Assembly: GCA_934511545.1 (NCBI GenBank) | Contig: CAKSWM010000101.1 | Location: 1-5,743 of the forward strand | Direction of reading: 5' to 3' | Length of the DNA stretch: 5,743 bases | From: an uncultured Oscillospiraceae bacterium | Lineage (GTDB): Bacteria; Bacillota; Clostridia; Oscillospirales; Oscillospiraceae | Part shown: piece after piece, positions 1-5,459 of the stretch | Position numbering within the stretch: the stretch's first letter is position 1 | How the letters are laid out: every line of letters starts with the position of its first letter | Notes under the pieces: generated by a model | Database searches by the model: none | Told to the model about the DNA's origin: nothing | The model's input: the letters and a program-made list of their open reading frames with translations, nothing else | Made by a program: the position numbers and the translations under genes

Positions 1-356
1 GGCTGATACCACGGGCTGCCGCTTGAGAATACCCCTGAGCCGCCGTTGTATATGTTGTGGATACGCGCTGCCATGGTTAATACCTGGCACATGAGAACGC
101 TGCTCTCAGGGGCAAAGGTGCCGTCGGCATTGCCCTCCATGAGGCCGAACTGATATGCGAATTTTATCACGGCTTGCTGGTTTGCTCCGTACCATTTGTT
201 CTCGCTTACGTCGCTGTACTGTCCCCAACTGTAGCTGCGCTTATTTACAAAGTTGCCGAGAGAACCGGCGGCAAAAGCCGACGTGGTCATAACGCTTAAT
301 ATGAGTACAAGCGCAAGGATAAGACTGAGCGATTTTTTAAGCTTTCCTGAGGTCAT
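1..356 (-). CDS. Secreted SLH-domain protein, N-terminal part (runs off left edge)
   Basis: An open frame of 118 codons continues past the left edge. The protein starts MTSGKLKKS, has a hydrophobic core (about residues 9-23), then an Ala-x-Ala cleavage site (TSAFA-A, about residue 29), which is a typical Sec signal peptide. Residues about 45-103 form one SLH repeat: YSDVSENKWY, a helix, GLMEGNADGTFAPES, then a second helix. SLH repeats usually anchor exported proteins to secondary cell wall polymer. The usual TRAE-type motif after the F-x-P turn is replaced here by LMCQ, so polymer binding by this repeat is uncertain. The ATG (354-356) has an AAAGGAG ribosome binding site at 367-373, 10 nt upstream. 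It overlaps the end of the CmpB-like gene by 20 bp, so the two are probably translationally coupled. The C-terminal function lies outside the window. Confidence 0.85.
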   Translation of the reverse strand, partial: MTSGKLKKSLSLILALVLILSVMTTSAFAAGSLGNFVNKRSYSWGQYSDVSENKWYGANQQAVIKFAYQFGLMEGNADGTFAPESSVLMCQVLTMAARIHNIYNGGSGVFSSGSPWYQ

Positions 357-1725
357 TGTATGCATCTCCTTTTTCCAAATTTTCAACAAGGGACGGCGAT
401 ACGATGCTGTCCCAATTGTCCAATATTATGTCAACCAGATCCGGGTCGTACTGCTTTTCGCGCCGGTCGAGGAGCACGTTGCGGCATTCGTCTTTGCCGC
501 GGCCGCTGCGAAGGAGCTTTTCAACATCCCCGCAGAGCAGCAGGAGCCTTGAAGTGAGCGGGATAGTTTCGCCGATAAGCGCTTGGGGTCCGCTTCCGTC
601 CCAATGCTCGGAGCAGGAGCGGAGGGTAAGACAGACCCTGTCCGGACATCCGGCCGCGCTCAGGAGCTCCGCGCCCTCCGTCTCGCCGCCGGAGATAAGG
701 CTGACTCCCCATAGCGCCGCGGCGGTTTCGGCACAGGCGGCGTCATATGCGTTGATGCGCACGGCGCCGCAGAGAGCGGACACGAGCTTTGCGGTGTTTT
801 CGGAATGGCCGTCCGTCTCCGGACTCCGGCGCTCCGCGGCGTTAGCCACAGGCGCAAGGATGCTGCGGTAGCCGAAAAGGGAAACGGATTCGCGCTCGGC
901 ACGGAAGGCCGCGATGCGAGAAGGCTTTTTTCTTGATGCGGCGGCTTTTTCGGCGCGCCAGAACAAGTCTATGCGTTCGATGCTCCGACGGTAACGGCCC
1001 TTTTTCAGATCAGGGAAGGATTCAAGCAGACGTTTCTGGACGGGCGTGTGGTTTTCAGCAAGCTCGCGGTATTTTTCGCGCAGCTGCTCAAGCTCGCTCT
1101 TTCCGCTTTCCAGCTTTTCGCGCACATCGATCGCATTTTCCGCGAGAGATGCGCCTATGCGGTCGGATACGTCATGAAGCTTTTCCGCAAGCTCTTCCAT
1201 ACGGATGAGGCGGTGCTTCATCTTGACGGCGGCGGAAATGGAGACAACGGTGTCGGCTATCATTGCAGCGAGGAAAACGCAGATGAGGACGATGCCCAGC
1301 GTGTGAGGTATCCAGTTGACGGCACGCATGATGATGGGATGGATAACATCGATGACGATAACGCAGGCGACGCCCCAGAGAAGGGAAAAGAGCAGGCAGA
1401 TATAGCCCATCAGGTTGAACGGTTCATTGGAATAGTCCCACCATTTGTCGTGGAAGAACTTTTCCAGAACAAAACCGGTCACAAACTCCAATGCGGAGGT
1501 CAATATCACGGAACCGACGAACAGCAGAATAAAGCTGTGCTTGAGCGGCGTCAGGCAGATGACGACGCTGAGAACGCCGAAGCCGTAAATTGGGCAGACC
1601 GGACCGTTGAGAAAGCCTCGGTTGATAAATTTTCCGTGGCATGCCGCCTGGAACACAACTTCAGTGCACCAGCCAAGGAAAGAATAGATCAGAAAGATCC
1701 AGACAGCTTCATAAAAATCAGGCAT
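337..1725 (-). CDS. CmpB-type membrane protein fused to a degenerate HD-GYP-like domain
   Basis: A 462-aa protein. Residues 1-165 carry about five membrane helices (5-25, 44-59, 64-87, 105-127, 142-165) and the signatures of the 'putative ABC-transporter type IV/CmpB' family (Pfam ABC_trans_CmpB): NRGFLNGPVCPIYGFG at 35-50, WWDYSNEPFN at 95-104, and a later HP. The true function of that family is unclear. Residues about 168-225 look like a coiled coil, followed by a basic linker to about 284. Residues 285-437 follow the HD-GYP layout: ERRSPETDGHS, EHWDGSG, GETIPL, then YDPDLVD. The metal-binding HD is replaced by WG (in LWGVS), the HH pair by CS, and GYP by GPQ, so phosphodiesterase activity is unlikely. 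A sensory or scaffold role at the membrane is inferred. The start chosen is the ATG at 1725, with AGGAG at 1735-1739 and a 9-nt spacer. A TTG three codons earlier directly abuts that AGGAG and is implausible. Confidence 0.85.
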   Translation of the reverse strand: MPDFYEAVWIFLIYSFLGWCTEVVFQAACHGKFINRGFLNGPVCPIYGFGVLSVVICLTPLKHSFILLFVGSVILTSALEFVTGFVLEKFFHDKWWDYSNEPFNLMGYICLLFSLLWGVACVIVIDVIHPIIMRAVNWIPHTLGIVLICVFLAAMIADTVVSISAAVKMKHRLIRMEELAEKLHDVSDRIGASLAENAIDVREKLESGKSELEQLREKYRELAENHTPVQKRLLESFPDLKKGRYRRSIERIDLFWRAEKAAASRKKPSRIAAFRAERESVSLFGYRSILAPVANAAERRSPETDGHSENTAKLVSALCGAVRINAYDAACAETAAALWGVSLISGGETEGAELLSAAGCPDRVCLTLRSCSEHWDGSGPQALIGETIPLTSRLLLLCGDVEKLLRSGRGKDECRNVLLDRREKQYDPDLVDIILDNWDSIVSPSLVENLEKGDAYNDLRKA

Positions 1726-1736
1726 GATCCTCAACT

Positions 1737-1752
1737 CCTATCATCCTATCAT
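1737..1752 (-). repeat. Tandem 8-bp duplication including the Shine-Dalgarno
   Basis: CCTATCAT occurs twice head to tail. On the coding strand it reads ATGATAGG twice, so a TAGGA-like sequence is duplicated. The downstream copy runs into AGGAG (1735-1739), the ribosome binding site of the CmpB-like gene. It fills most of the 30-nt gap after the DUF308 stop codon. It may be a chance duplication. Confidence 0.6.
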
Positions 1753-1755
1753 TTA

Positions 1756-2364
1756 TCAAACATCCGTGCAGTCCACGTCGATATAGTCCCCGTCCTGTGC
1801 AGAGGAACGCTGGGACTTTTTGATCTGGTGCGAGAGCGAAGCGACGGACCAGACGTCCAACCCTCCCGCAATTATGAGTGAGATGCCGATGAAGCGAAGG
1901 AGTATGGCGGCAGTACCGAAGGGATCGGTCACCATAACGATACCGAGAACGGCGGTCACAACTGTGATGATGAGAGAAAGCCACCAGCTTGAAACGCGCA
2001 GACGGAGCATATCGACCGTGCTCTGGAGCTTTACCAGACTGTCGATAAGGACGGCGATGCCGATGACTGTCGGCAGTATGGACATGATAAGCTCCGGCTT
2101 TGCAAAAACGAAAACGCCGACTCCGAGCAGAATTATGCCGCTGACAAGATCCAGCCGGTATTCGCTGTATGCAACACGCCGGCGGAAATACTTTACGGTG
2201 CGGACCAGGCCGAGCAGGCAAAGTGCCGAGGCAAGAAGATAGCATACGAGCTTACCGGAGGTCTCCGGGAATACGAGAAAGATTATTCCGAGCGCGATAA
2301 AGAGCATGGCAAGCAGAACATAATCGGTCAGAGCGCCCTTTACGAATTCTTTCATGTGTTTCAT
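1756..2364 (-). CDS. HdeD/DUF308-family six-helix membrane protein
   Basis: A 202-aa integral membrane protein. Six predicted helices (about 13-32, 36-55, 70-88, 93-112, 126-146, 151-171) fall into three two-helix repeats. Each repeat has a Gly-rich first helix ending in a short Pro turn (FPETSG, AKPELI, TDPFGT) and a second helix ending in a polar or basic segment. This is the pattern of the DUF308/HdeD family. In E. coli, HdeD is linked to acid resistance, but the molecular activity of the family is unknown. The C-terminus is a short hydrophilic, acidic tail (DGDYIDVDCTDV), probably cytoplasmic. The ATG at 2364 has AGGAG at 2372-2376 with a 7-nt spacer; an internal ATG at 2355 lacks one. 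It is the first gene of a minus-strand operon, ending 30 nt before the CmpB-like gene, and is driven by the promoter at 2394-2422. A joint envelope role for the three genes is inferred. Confidence 0.85.
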   Translation of the reverse strand: MKHMKEFVKGALTDYVLLAMLFIALGIIFLVFPETSGKLVCYLLASALCLLGLVRTVKYFRRRVAYSEYRLDLVSGIILLGVGVFVFAKPELIMSILPTVIGIAVLIDSLVKLQSTVDMLRLRVSSWWLSLIITVVTAVLGIVMVTDPFGTAAILLRFIGISLIIAGGLDVWSVASLSHQIKKSQRSSAQDGDYIDVDCTDV

Positions 2365-2393
2365 ATTGCAGCTCCTTTTTCATATTATAGATC

Positions 2394-2422
2394 ATTATAA
2401 CATAAGGTTGACCGCCAGACAA
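2394..2422 (-). promoter_or_regulatory. Sigma-A-type promoter of the DUF308-CmpB-SLH operon
   Basis: On the minus strand a TTGTCT -35 box (2417-2422) and a perfect TATAAT -10 box (2394-2399) are separated by exactly 17 bp. Transcription would start near 2387, giving a leader of about 23 nt that includes the AGGAG at 2372-2376. A second TATAAT (2384-2389) has no matching -35 box. Confidence 0.75.
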
Positions 2423-2423
2423 T

Positions 2424-2454
2424 AACAACCGTTACGGCAACAACCGTTACGGCA
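2424..2454. repeat. Perfect 15-bp tandem repeat with CCGTTACGG palindromes, upstream of -35
   Basis: The 15-mer ACAACCGTTACGGCA occurs twice head to tail (2425-2439, 2440-2454), with one more matching base on the left. Each copy contains the 9-bp palindrome CCGTTACGG (4-bp arms, one central base). The array starts 2 bp upstream of the -35 box of the minus-strand promoter, where activators commonly bind. A paired regulator-binding site is inferred; the regulator is not in the window. Confidence 0.7.
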
Positions 2455-2580
2455 GGTGTTCGTCTCTTGTCAGCTTATGCCGCAGTGCCTCAGAAAAATT
2501 TTATAAATGCTTCGAATTTTGGATAAGTTGTACTGTTCAGGCCAGAATAACGCAATATAATTGGACTTTTTGATAGTTAA

Positions 2581-2610
2581 TTGGCAAGCAATTCTGAAAA
2601 AGCCGATAGT
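2581..2610 (+). promoter_or_regulatory. Candidate promoter of the SDR-NTF2 operon
   Basis: TTGGCA (2581-2586, five of six consensus bases) and GATAGT (2605-2610, four of six) are separated by 18 bp. The start would fall near 2617, within the 14-bp palindrome at 2612-2625, leaving a leader of about 118 nt. The -10 box is weak, and the TATAAT at 2556-2561 is a competing candidate. Confidence 0.4.
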
Positions 2611-2611
2611 G

Positions 2612-2625
2612 AAAGTTTAAACTTT
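2612..2625. promoter_or_regulatory. 14-bp perfect palindrome, possible operator
   Basis: AAAGTTTAAACTTT is a perfect palindrome without a spacer. It lies 109 bp upstream of the SDR gene and just downstream of the candidate -10 box at 2605-2610, where a bound repressor would block initiation. It consists almost only of A and T, so chance is a real alternative. Confidence 0.4.
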
Positions 2626-2628
2626 AAT

Positions 2629-2677
2629 TTAGACAATAATAGATTTTTCGGAAAAGAAGATTTGTGTTTTTGTCTAA
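2629..2677. repeat. 8-bp inverted repeat TTAGACAA / TTGTCTAA
   Basis: The arms are 2629-2636 and 2670-2677, separated by 33 nt. Allowing one mismatch, the match extends to 10 of 11 bases (2626-2636, 2670-2680). It lies in the probable leader of the SDR mRNA. It could be a paired protein site or a weak long-loop stem. Confidence 0.35.
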
Positions 2678-2734
2678 TTTACATCTTAGCTTCCGCAGAG
2701 TAAACTATATAAAACAGACAAAGGAGGAAACGAG

Positions 2735-3514
2735 ATGGGAATATATGCGATCACCGGCGCTTCAAGCGGCATCGGGCTCAGGACCCGTCAGCTTCTTGCT
2801 GAGCGCGGCCATGAGGTTATAAATATAGATATGAAAGACGGAGATATCTGCGCAAACCTTGCGACCATGGAGGGTCGGCTTCAGGCGTCGAGGGAGCTTC
2901 ACGAAATGTGCCCCGACGGACTGGACGGAATGGTATGCAACGCAGGCGTTTCCGCGCAGTGCGGCAATATCCCGCTTATCATATCACTGAACTATTTCGG
3001 CGCTATGATAATGGCCGAAGAGGTGTTTGACCTTTTGGAAAAGCGCCGCGGCTGCTGTGTTGTGACCTCGTCGAACACGATAGCACAGGGCTCTGCTCGT
3101 ATGGACGTTGTCGGCCTGCTGAATAACCAGGCCAGCGAGGAGAGAATACTCAAGCTCGTCAAGGATGTGGACCCCGCGGACGCGCATGCGTTTTATGCCG
3201 CGACGAAATATGCTCTTGCCCGCTGGGCAAGGCGCATATCCGCCGACTGGGGCGCGCGCGGCGTGAGAGTAAACGCCGTTGCGCCCGGCAATGTTCACAC
3301 TGCGATGGTCGATGCGCTCAAGCCTGAGTACCGCGCGGCGGTGGATGCTATCCCCGTTCCCATAAACTATGATACGGGCAATCTGATGGATCCGCTTGAC
3401 ATTGCGAATGCGATAGCATTTCTTGTCTCGCCCGAGGCGCACGGCATCAACGGGATAATCCTGTTTGTGGACGGCGGTACCGATGCGCTGCTCAATTCTG
3501 AAAAGGTATATTAA
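2735..3514 (+). CDS. Short-chain dehydrogenase/reductase, 3-alpha-hydroxysteroid dehydrogenase-like
   Basis: A 259-aa classical SDR, complete for the family. It shows the Rossmann TGASSGIG (7-14), an acidic residue after strand 2 (Asp32, favouring NAD(H) over NADP(H)), NAG (69-71), Asn86 in NYFG, Ser112/113, catalytic Tyr154 and Lys158 (YAATK), PG (184-185) and a C-terminal VDGG (245-248). The region of about 40 residues between the catalytic Ser and Tyr contains an extra helix. That insertion, the phrases NYFGA and IAFLxSPEA, and the C-terminal DGGTDALL match the layout I remember for Comamonas testosteroni 3-alpha-hydroxysteroid dehydrogenase/carbonyl reductase. The substrate is inferred, not proven: a hydroxysteroid, a bile acid or another secondary alcohol or ketone. 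The ATG has an excellent AAGGAGG (2721-2727, 7-nt spacer). It is first in a two-gene operon; its stop codon overlaps the ribosome binding site of the NTF2-like gene. Confidence 0.9.
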   Translation: MGIYAITGASSGIGLRTRQLLAERGHEVINIDMKDGDICANLATMEGRLQASRELHEMCPDGLDGMVCNAGVSAQCGNIPLIISLNYFGAMIMAEEVFDLLEKRRGCCVVTSSNTIAQGSARMDVVGLLNNQASEERILKLVKDVDPADAHAFYAATKYALARWARRISADWGARGVRVNAVAPGNVHTAMVDALKPEYRAAVDAIPVPINYDTGNLMDPLDIANAIAFLVSPEAHGINGIILFVDGGTDALLNSEKVY

Positions 3515-3526
3515 GGAGGCGCCGGT

Positions 3527-3859
3527 ATGCTTATATCCGATTTTGCAAACGCAATGGTAAAAAGGGACTATATCGGGCTGTCAAAGTGCTTTGCGGATGA
3601 GAGCCGCTGCTTTGATTACTGCCCGGGCTATGCCGGGAAGGAAAACTATCATGTTTACGGCCGGCGCGCGATAGAGATGTTCTATCACAATAAGTTCATC
3701 ATACAGAATCTTTATGCTATGGATCCCGTGATCCAGGATGAGCGTAACGTGAACCTCTATATAAGCTACGGCGGCACCATAATCCATGCCGTTGCGACGA
3801 TACTGAATTATGATCCCCAGAACGGTCTGATACAGGAATTGGTAATAAGGCCCGCATAA
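3527..3859 (+). CDS. Small NTF2/SnoaL-like fold protein
   Basis: A 110-aa protein with the layout of a compact NTF2-like cone fold: an N-terminal helix (FANAMVKRDYIGLSKCFAD), a short strand (SRCFDYC), a helix around RRAIEMFYHN, then strands NLYISYGG, IIHAVATILNY and LIQELVIRPA. The family includes ketosteroid isomerase, SnoaL-type cyclases, dehydratases and many ligand-binding proteins. By eye, Asp30 (FDYCPG) falls where ketosteroid isomerase has its catalytic Asp (DPVG), but the oxyanion-hole Tyr and Asp of that enzyme seem absent (Phe6 and an Ala-rich strand). Isomerase activity is therefore doubtful. The ribosome binding site AAGGAGG (3513-3519) overlaps the SDR stop codon, and the gap is 12 nt, so the two proteins are probably made together and act on the same substrate. 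A terminator follows 9 nt after the stop. Confidence 0.75.
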   Translation: MLISDFANAMVKRDYIGLSKCFADESRCFDYCPGYAGKENYHVYGRRAIEMFYHNKFIIQNLYAMDPVIQDERNVNLYISYGGTIIHAVATILNYDPQNGLIQELVIRPA

Positions 3860-3868
3860 AAACGATGA

Positions 3869-3908
3869 AAAACCCGTCCGTACAGTTAGAACTGTACGGA
3901 CGGGTTTT
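3869..3908. terminator. Bidirectional intrinsic terminator between convergent genes
   Basis: The arms 3869-3887 and 3890-3908 form a perfect 19-bp stem (AAAACCCGTCC... paired with ...GGACGGGTTTT) with a 2-4 nt loop. It ends in TTTT on the plus strand and TTTTT on the minus strand. It lies 9 nt after the NTF2-like gene and 25 nt after the citrate synthase stop, so it can end transcripts from both sides. Confidence 0.95.
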
Positions 3909-3933
3909 GTTGATAAAGCAGGAGAAACTGTCG

Positions 3934-5298
3934 TCAGCCTCTCTCACTGATGGGCACATATTTTGCCTTGGTGATCGCGGAACGGAACGCGGGACGCATG
4001 ATTCGTCCGCCGGAGACGACTTCCTCAATGCGGTGTGCGCACCAGCCGGCTATTCGAGCTATGGCAAACAGCGGAGTATAGAGGTCTTCGGGGATGCCGA
4101 GCATGGAATAAACAAGGCCGGAATACAGATCGACGTTGGAACACATCGGGATGGTGAGTCCTTTGCGCTCCATGACCAGAGGGATACCGACGCGCTCAAT
4201 GCTTTCGAGCAGGGCAAAATCGTCCTCTCTGTCCTTGATAACGGCCATGCCGCCGGCGTATTTCTTGAGCATTTCGGCGCGGGGATCGGACAGGGTATAA
4301 ACCGCGTGGCCGAGGCCGTATATCTTGCCGGAACGGTCGTTTGCCTCGCCGTCAAGTATTTTGCCGAGATAGGCGCGGATCTCGTCGTCATCCTTCACAT
4401 CGCCGACATGAGCTTTGATACCGTCGAACATATCCATAACTTTTTTGTTCGCGCCGCCGTGGAGCGGACCCTTCAGCGAGCCGACGGCCGCGGCAATGGC
4501 GCTGTATGTGTCCGTGCCGGAGGAGGAGAGAACGCGGCAGGCAAAGGCGGAGTTGTTGCCGCCGCCGTGCTCGGCGTGGAGCATCAGCATCATATCAAGC
4601 AGACGCGCTTCCTCTCGGGTATAGCTCTTATCCTTGCGCAGCATGCGCAAAAAATTCTCCGAAACAGATAGGTTTTCTTTTGGAATATGCAAATAAAGAG
4701 ATTTACCGTCATAATGATGGCGCTTGACGGCATAGGCGTTGGCCACGATGACTGGGAAACGCCCGATAAGCTCGATCGATTGCCGGAGCATGTTTTCGAT
4801 CGAGGTGTCGTCCGGATTGTCGTCATAGGAGTACAGGGCGAGAACGCTTCGGGCAAGCTTGTTCATGATGTTCTGGCTGGGAGCCTTGATTATCATGTCC
4901 TCGGTAAAATCCTTCGGCAGCTGGCGCGCGGCGGAAAGTACGGTGTCAAAGCGCCGGAACTGCTCTTTTGTGGGCAGCTTGCCCATGAGCAGAAGGTAGG
5001 CGACCTCTTCATAGCCGAATGTGCCATCGCCGACATGCTGCTCGATGACATCGATGATGTCATAGCCACGGTAGTAAAGATGACCGGGCTGGGGCAGACG
5101 CGCGCCGTCCTCGACAAGGTAGCCCTGAACGCTGCCGATCTTGGTCACGCCGATGATAACGCCGGTGCCGTCGCTGTTGCGCAGACCGCGTTTTATGTCC
5201 TGACGCCTGTATGCGTTGTAGTCTATGGAGTATTCATTTTGCAGATCGGCGCTCAGCGAACTGACGTAATCTCTTAAAACTTCATTGGAAATATCCAT
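3934..5298 (-). CDS. Citrate synthase (Si-type; citrate/2-methylcitrate synthase family)
   Basis: A 454-aa enzyme that condenses oxaloacetate and acetyl-CoA to citrate; cytoplasmic, the entry step of the oxidative TCA branch. The active site can be read in order: LHAEHGGGNNS (240-250; His244 matches oxaloacetate-binding His238 of the pig enzyme), GPLHGGAN (277-284, catalytic His280), GLGHAVYTLSDPR (328-340; His331 and Arg340), CSNVDLYSG (386-394, catalytic Asp390), then Arg423 and Arg435 of the substrate site. All key residues are present. The N-terminus is longer than in many bacterial forms, as in other Clostridia homologues I recall. 2-methylcitrate synthase cannot be excluded, but there are no prp genes and the neighbour is aconitase-like. 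The ATG at 5298 has AAGGAG at 5308-5313 (9-nt spacer). The gene is divergent from the hydratase gene and convergent with the SDR operon. A gltA/citZ-like role is clear, but I assign no symbol. Confidence 0.95.
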   Translation of the reverse strand: MDISNEVLRDYVSSLSADLQNEYSIDYNAYRRQDIKRGLRNSDGTGVIIGVTKIGSVQGYLVEDGARLPQPGHLYYRGYDIIDVIEQHVGDGTFGYEEVAYLLLMGKLPTKEQFRRFDTVLSAARQLPKDFTEDMIIKAPSQNIMNKLARSVLALYSYDDNPDDTSIENMLRQSIELIGRFPVIVANAYAVKRHHYDGKSLYLHIPKENLSVSENFLRMLRKDKSYTREEARLLDMMLMLHAEHGGGNNSAFACRVLSSSGTDTYSAIAAAVGSLKGPLHGGANKKVMDMFDGIKAHVGDVKDDDEIRAYLGKILDGEANDRSGKIYGLGHAVYTLSDPRAEMLKKYAGGMAVIKDREDDFALLESIERVGIPLVMERKGLTIPMCSNVDLYSGLVYSMLGIPEDLYTPLFAIARIAGWCAHRIEEVVSGGRIMRPAFRSAITKAKYVPISERG

Positions 5299-5330
5299 TG
5301 ATCAGTGCTCCTTGAAAAATGATTAGCTTC

Positions 5331-5359
5331 ATTATAGAGTAGAAGAACAAATATTGCAA
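5331..5359 (-). promoter_or_regulatory. Sigma-A-type promoter of citrate synthase
   Basis: On the minus strand TTGCAA (5354-5359) and a perfect TATAAT (5331-5336) are 17 bp apart. The start is expected near 5324, with a leader of about 26 nt that includes the AAGGAG. The -35 box is part of one arm of the 10-bp inverted repeat (5350-5359). Confidence 0.75.
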
Positions 5360-5436
5360 GTTCAATTTTAACATTATGCAAATATGACGGCGTATGGACA
5401 AATTAGAGGTTGAAAATTATCAATTTTTGCAATATT
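5350..5436. repeat. 10-bp inverted repeat pair AATATTGCAA / TTGCAATATT in the divergent promoter region
   Basis: Perfect arms lie at 5350-5359 and 5427-5436, with 67 bp between them. The left arm covers the citrate synthase -35 box; the right arm lies 24 bp upstream of the hydratase -35 box. A regulator binding both arms could control both genes. The arms are AT-rich, so chance cannot be ruled out. No exact CcpC-type box (ATAA-N7-TTAT) is present. Confidence 0.45.
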
Positions 5437-5446
5437 AATTAATATT
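5431..5446. promoter_or_regulatory. 16-bp perfect palindrome between divergent promoters
   Basis: AATATTAATTAATATT is a perfect palindrome and overlaps the right arm of the 10-bp inverted repeat. It lies 13 bp upstream of the hydratase -35 box. It is pure A/T: it may be an operator, an UP-like element or chance. Confidence 0.35.
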
Positions 5447-5459
5447 CCTGCATTTGGTG

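Larger units (their letters stand above)
2365..2734. other. 370-bp divergent intergenic region (DUF308 gene / SDR gene)
   Basis: This AT-rich stretch separates the two divergent transcription units. It holds the minus-strand promoter and tandem repeats on the left, and a candidate plus-strand promoter, a 14-bp palindrome and an 8-bp inverted repeat on the right. An exact TATAAT on the plus strand (2556-2561) lacks a good -35 box, so it is only a weak alternative start for the SDR operon. Between about 2456 and 2550 I see nothing I can support. The only small frames (for example 17 codons at 2507-2560) have no ribosome binding site. Confidence 0.6.

Noticed and set aside
1726..1734. TTG start for the CmpB-like protein, three codons longer
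   Set aside because: The AGGAG at 1735-1739 directly abuts the TTG, leaving no spacer, while the ATG at 1725 has an ideal 9-nt spacing.
1048..1881. A 277-codon open frame on the plus strand
   Set aside because: It lies opposite the CmpB-like and DUF308 genes, its translation is low-complexity Asp/Ala-rich text without a recognisable domain, and it has no ribosome binding site. It is a shadow of the GC-rich coding strand.
1718..2245. A 175-codon minus-strand frame overlapping the DUF308 gene
   Set aside because: It is out of frame with a convincing six-helix protein, Arg/His-rich, and has no family resemblance.
2424..2454. Tandem 15-mers as the start of a CRISPR array or iteron origin
   Set aside because: There are only two copies without spacers, no cas or rep genes, and the position next to a promoter fits a regulatory site better.
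2507..2560. A 17-codon open frame in the intergenic region
   Set aside because: It has no ribosome binding site and no promoter at a suitable distance; length and content are as expected by chance.
3527..3859. Naming the NTF2-like gene a ketosteroid isomerase
   Set aside because: Only one of the catalytic residues seems to be present; the fold is shared by many unrelated functions.
3865..4671. A 268-codon open frame on the plus strand
   Set aside because: It starts inside the terminator and runs antisense to citrate synthase, whose active-site motifs are all intact. No protein family is recognised.
4687..5277. A 196-codon open frame on the plus strand
   Set aside because: It is antisense to the N-terminal half of citrate synthase, with no ribosome binding site or family signature.
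3934..5298. Naming the citrate synthase a 2-methylcitrate synthase (PrpC)
   Set aside because: Sequence motifs alone do not separate the two, there is no prp cluster, and the divergent aconitase-like gene favours citrate.
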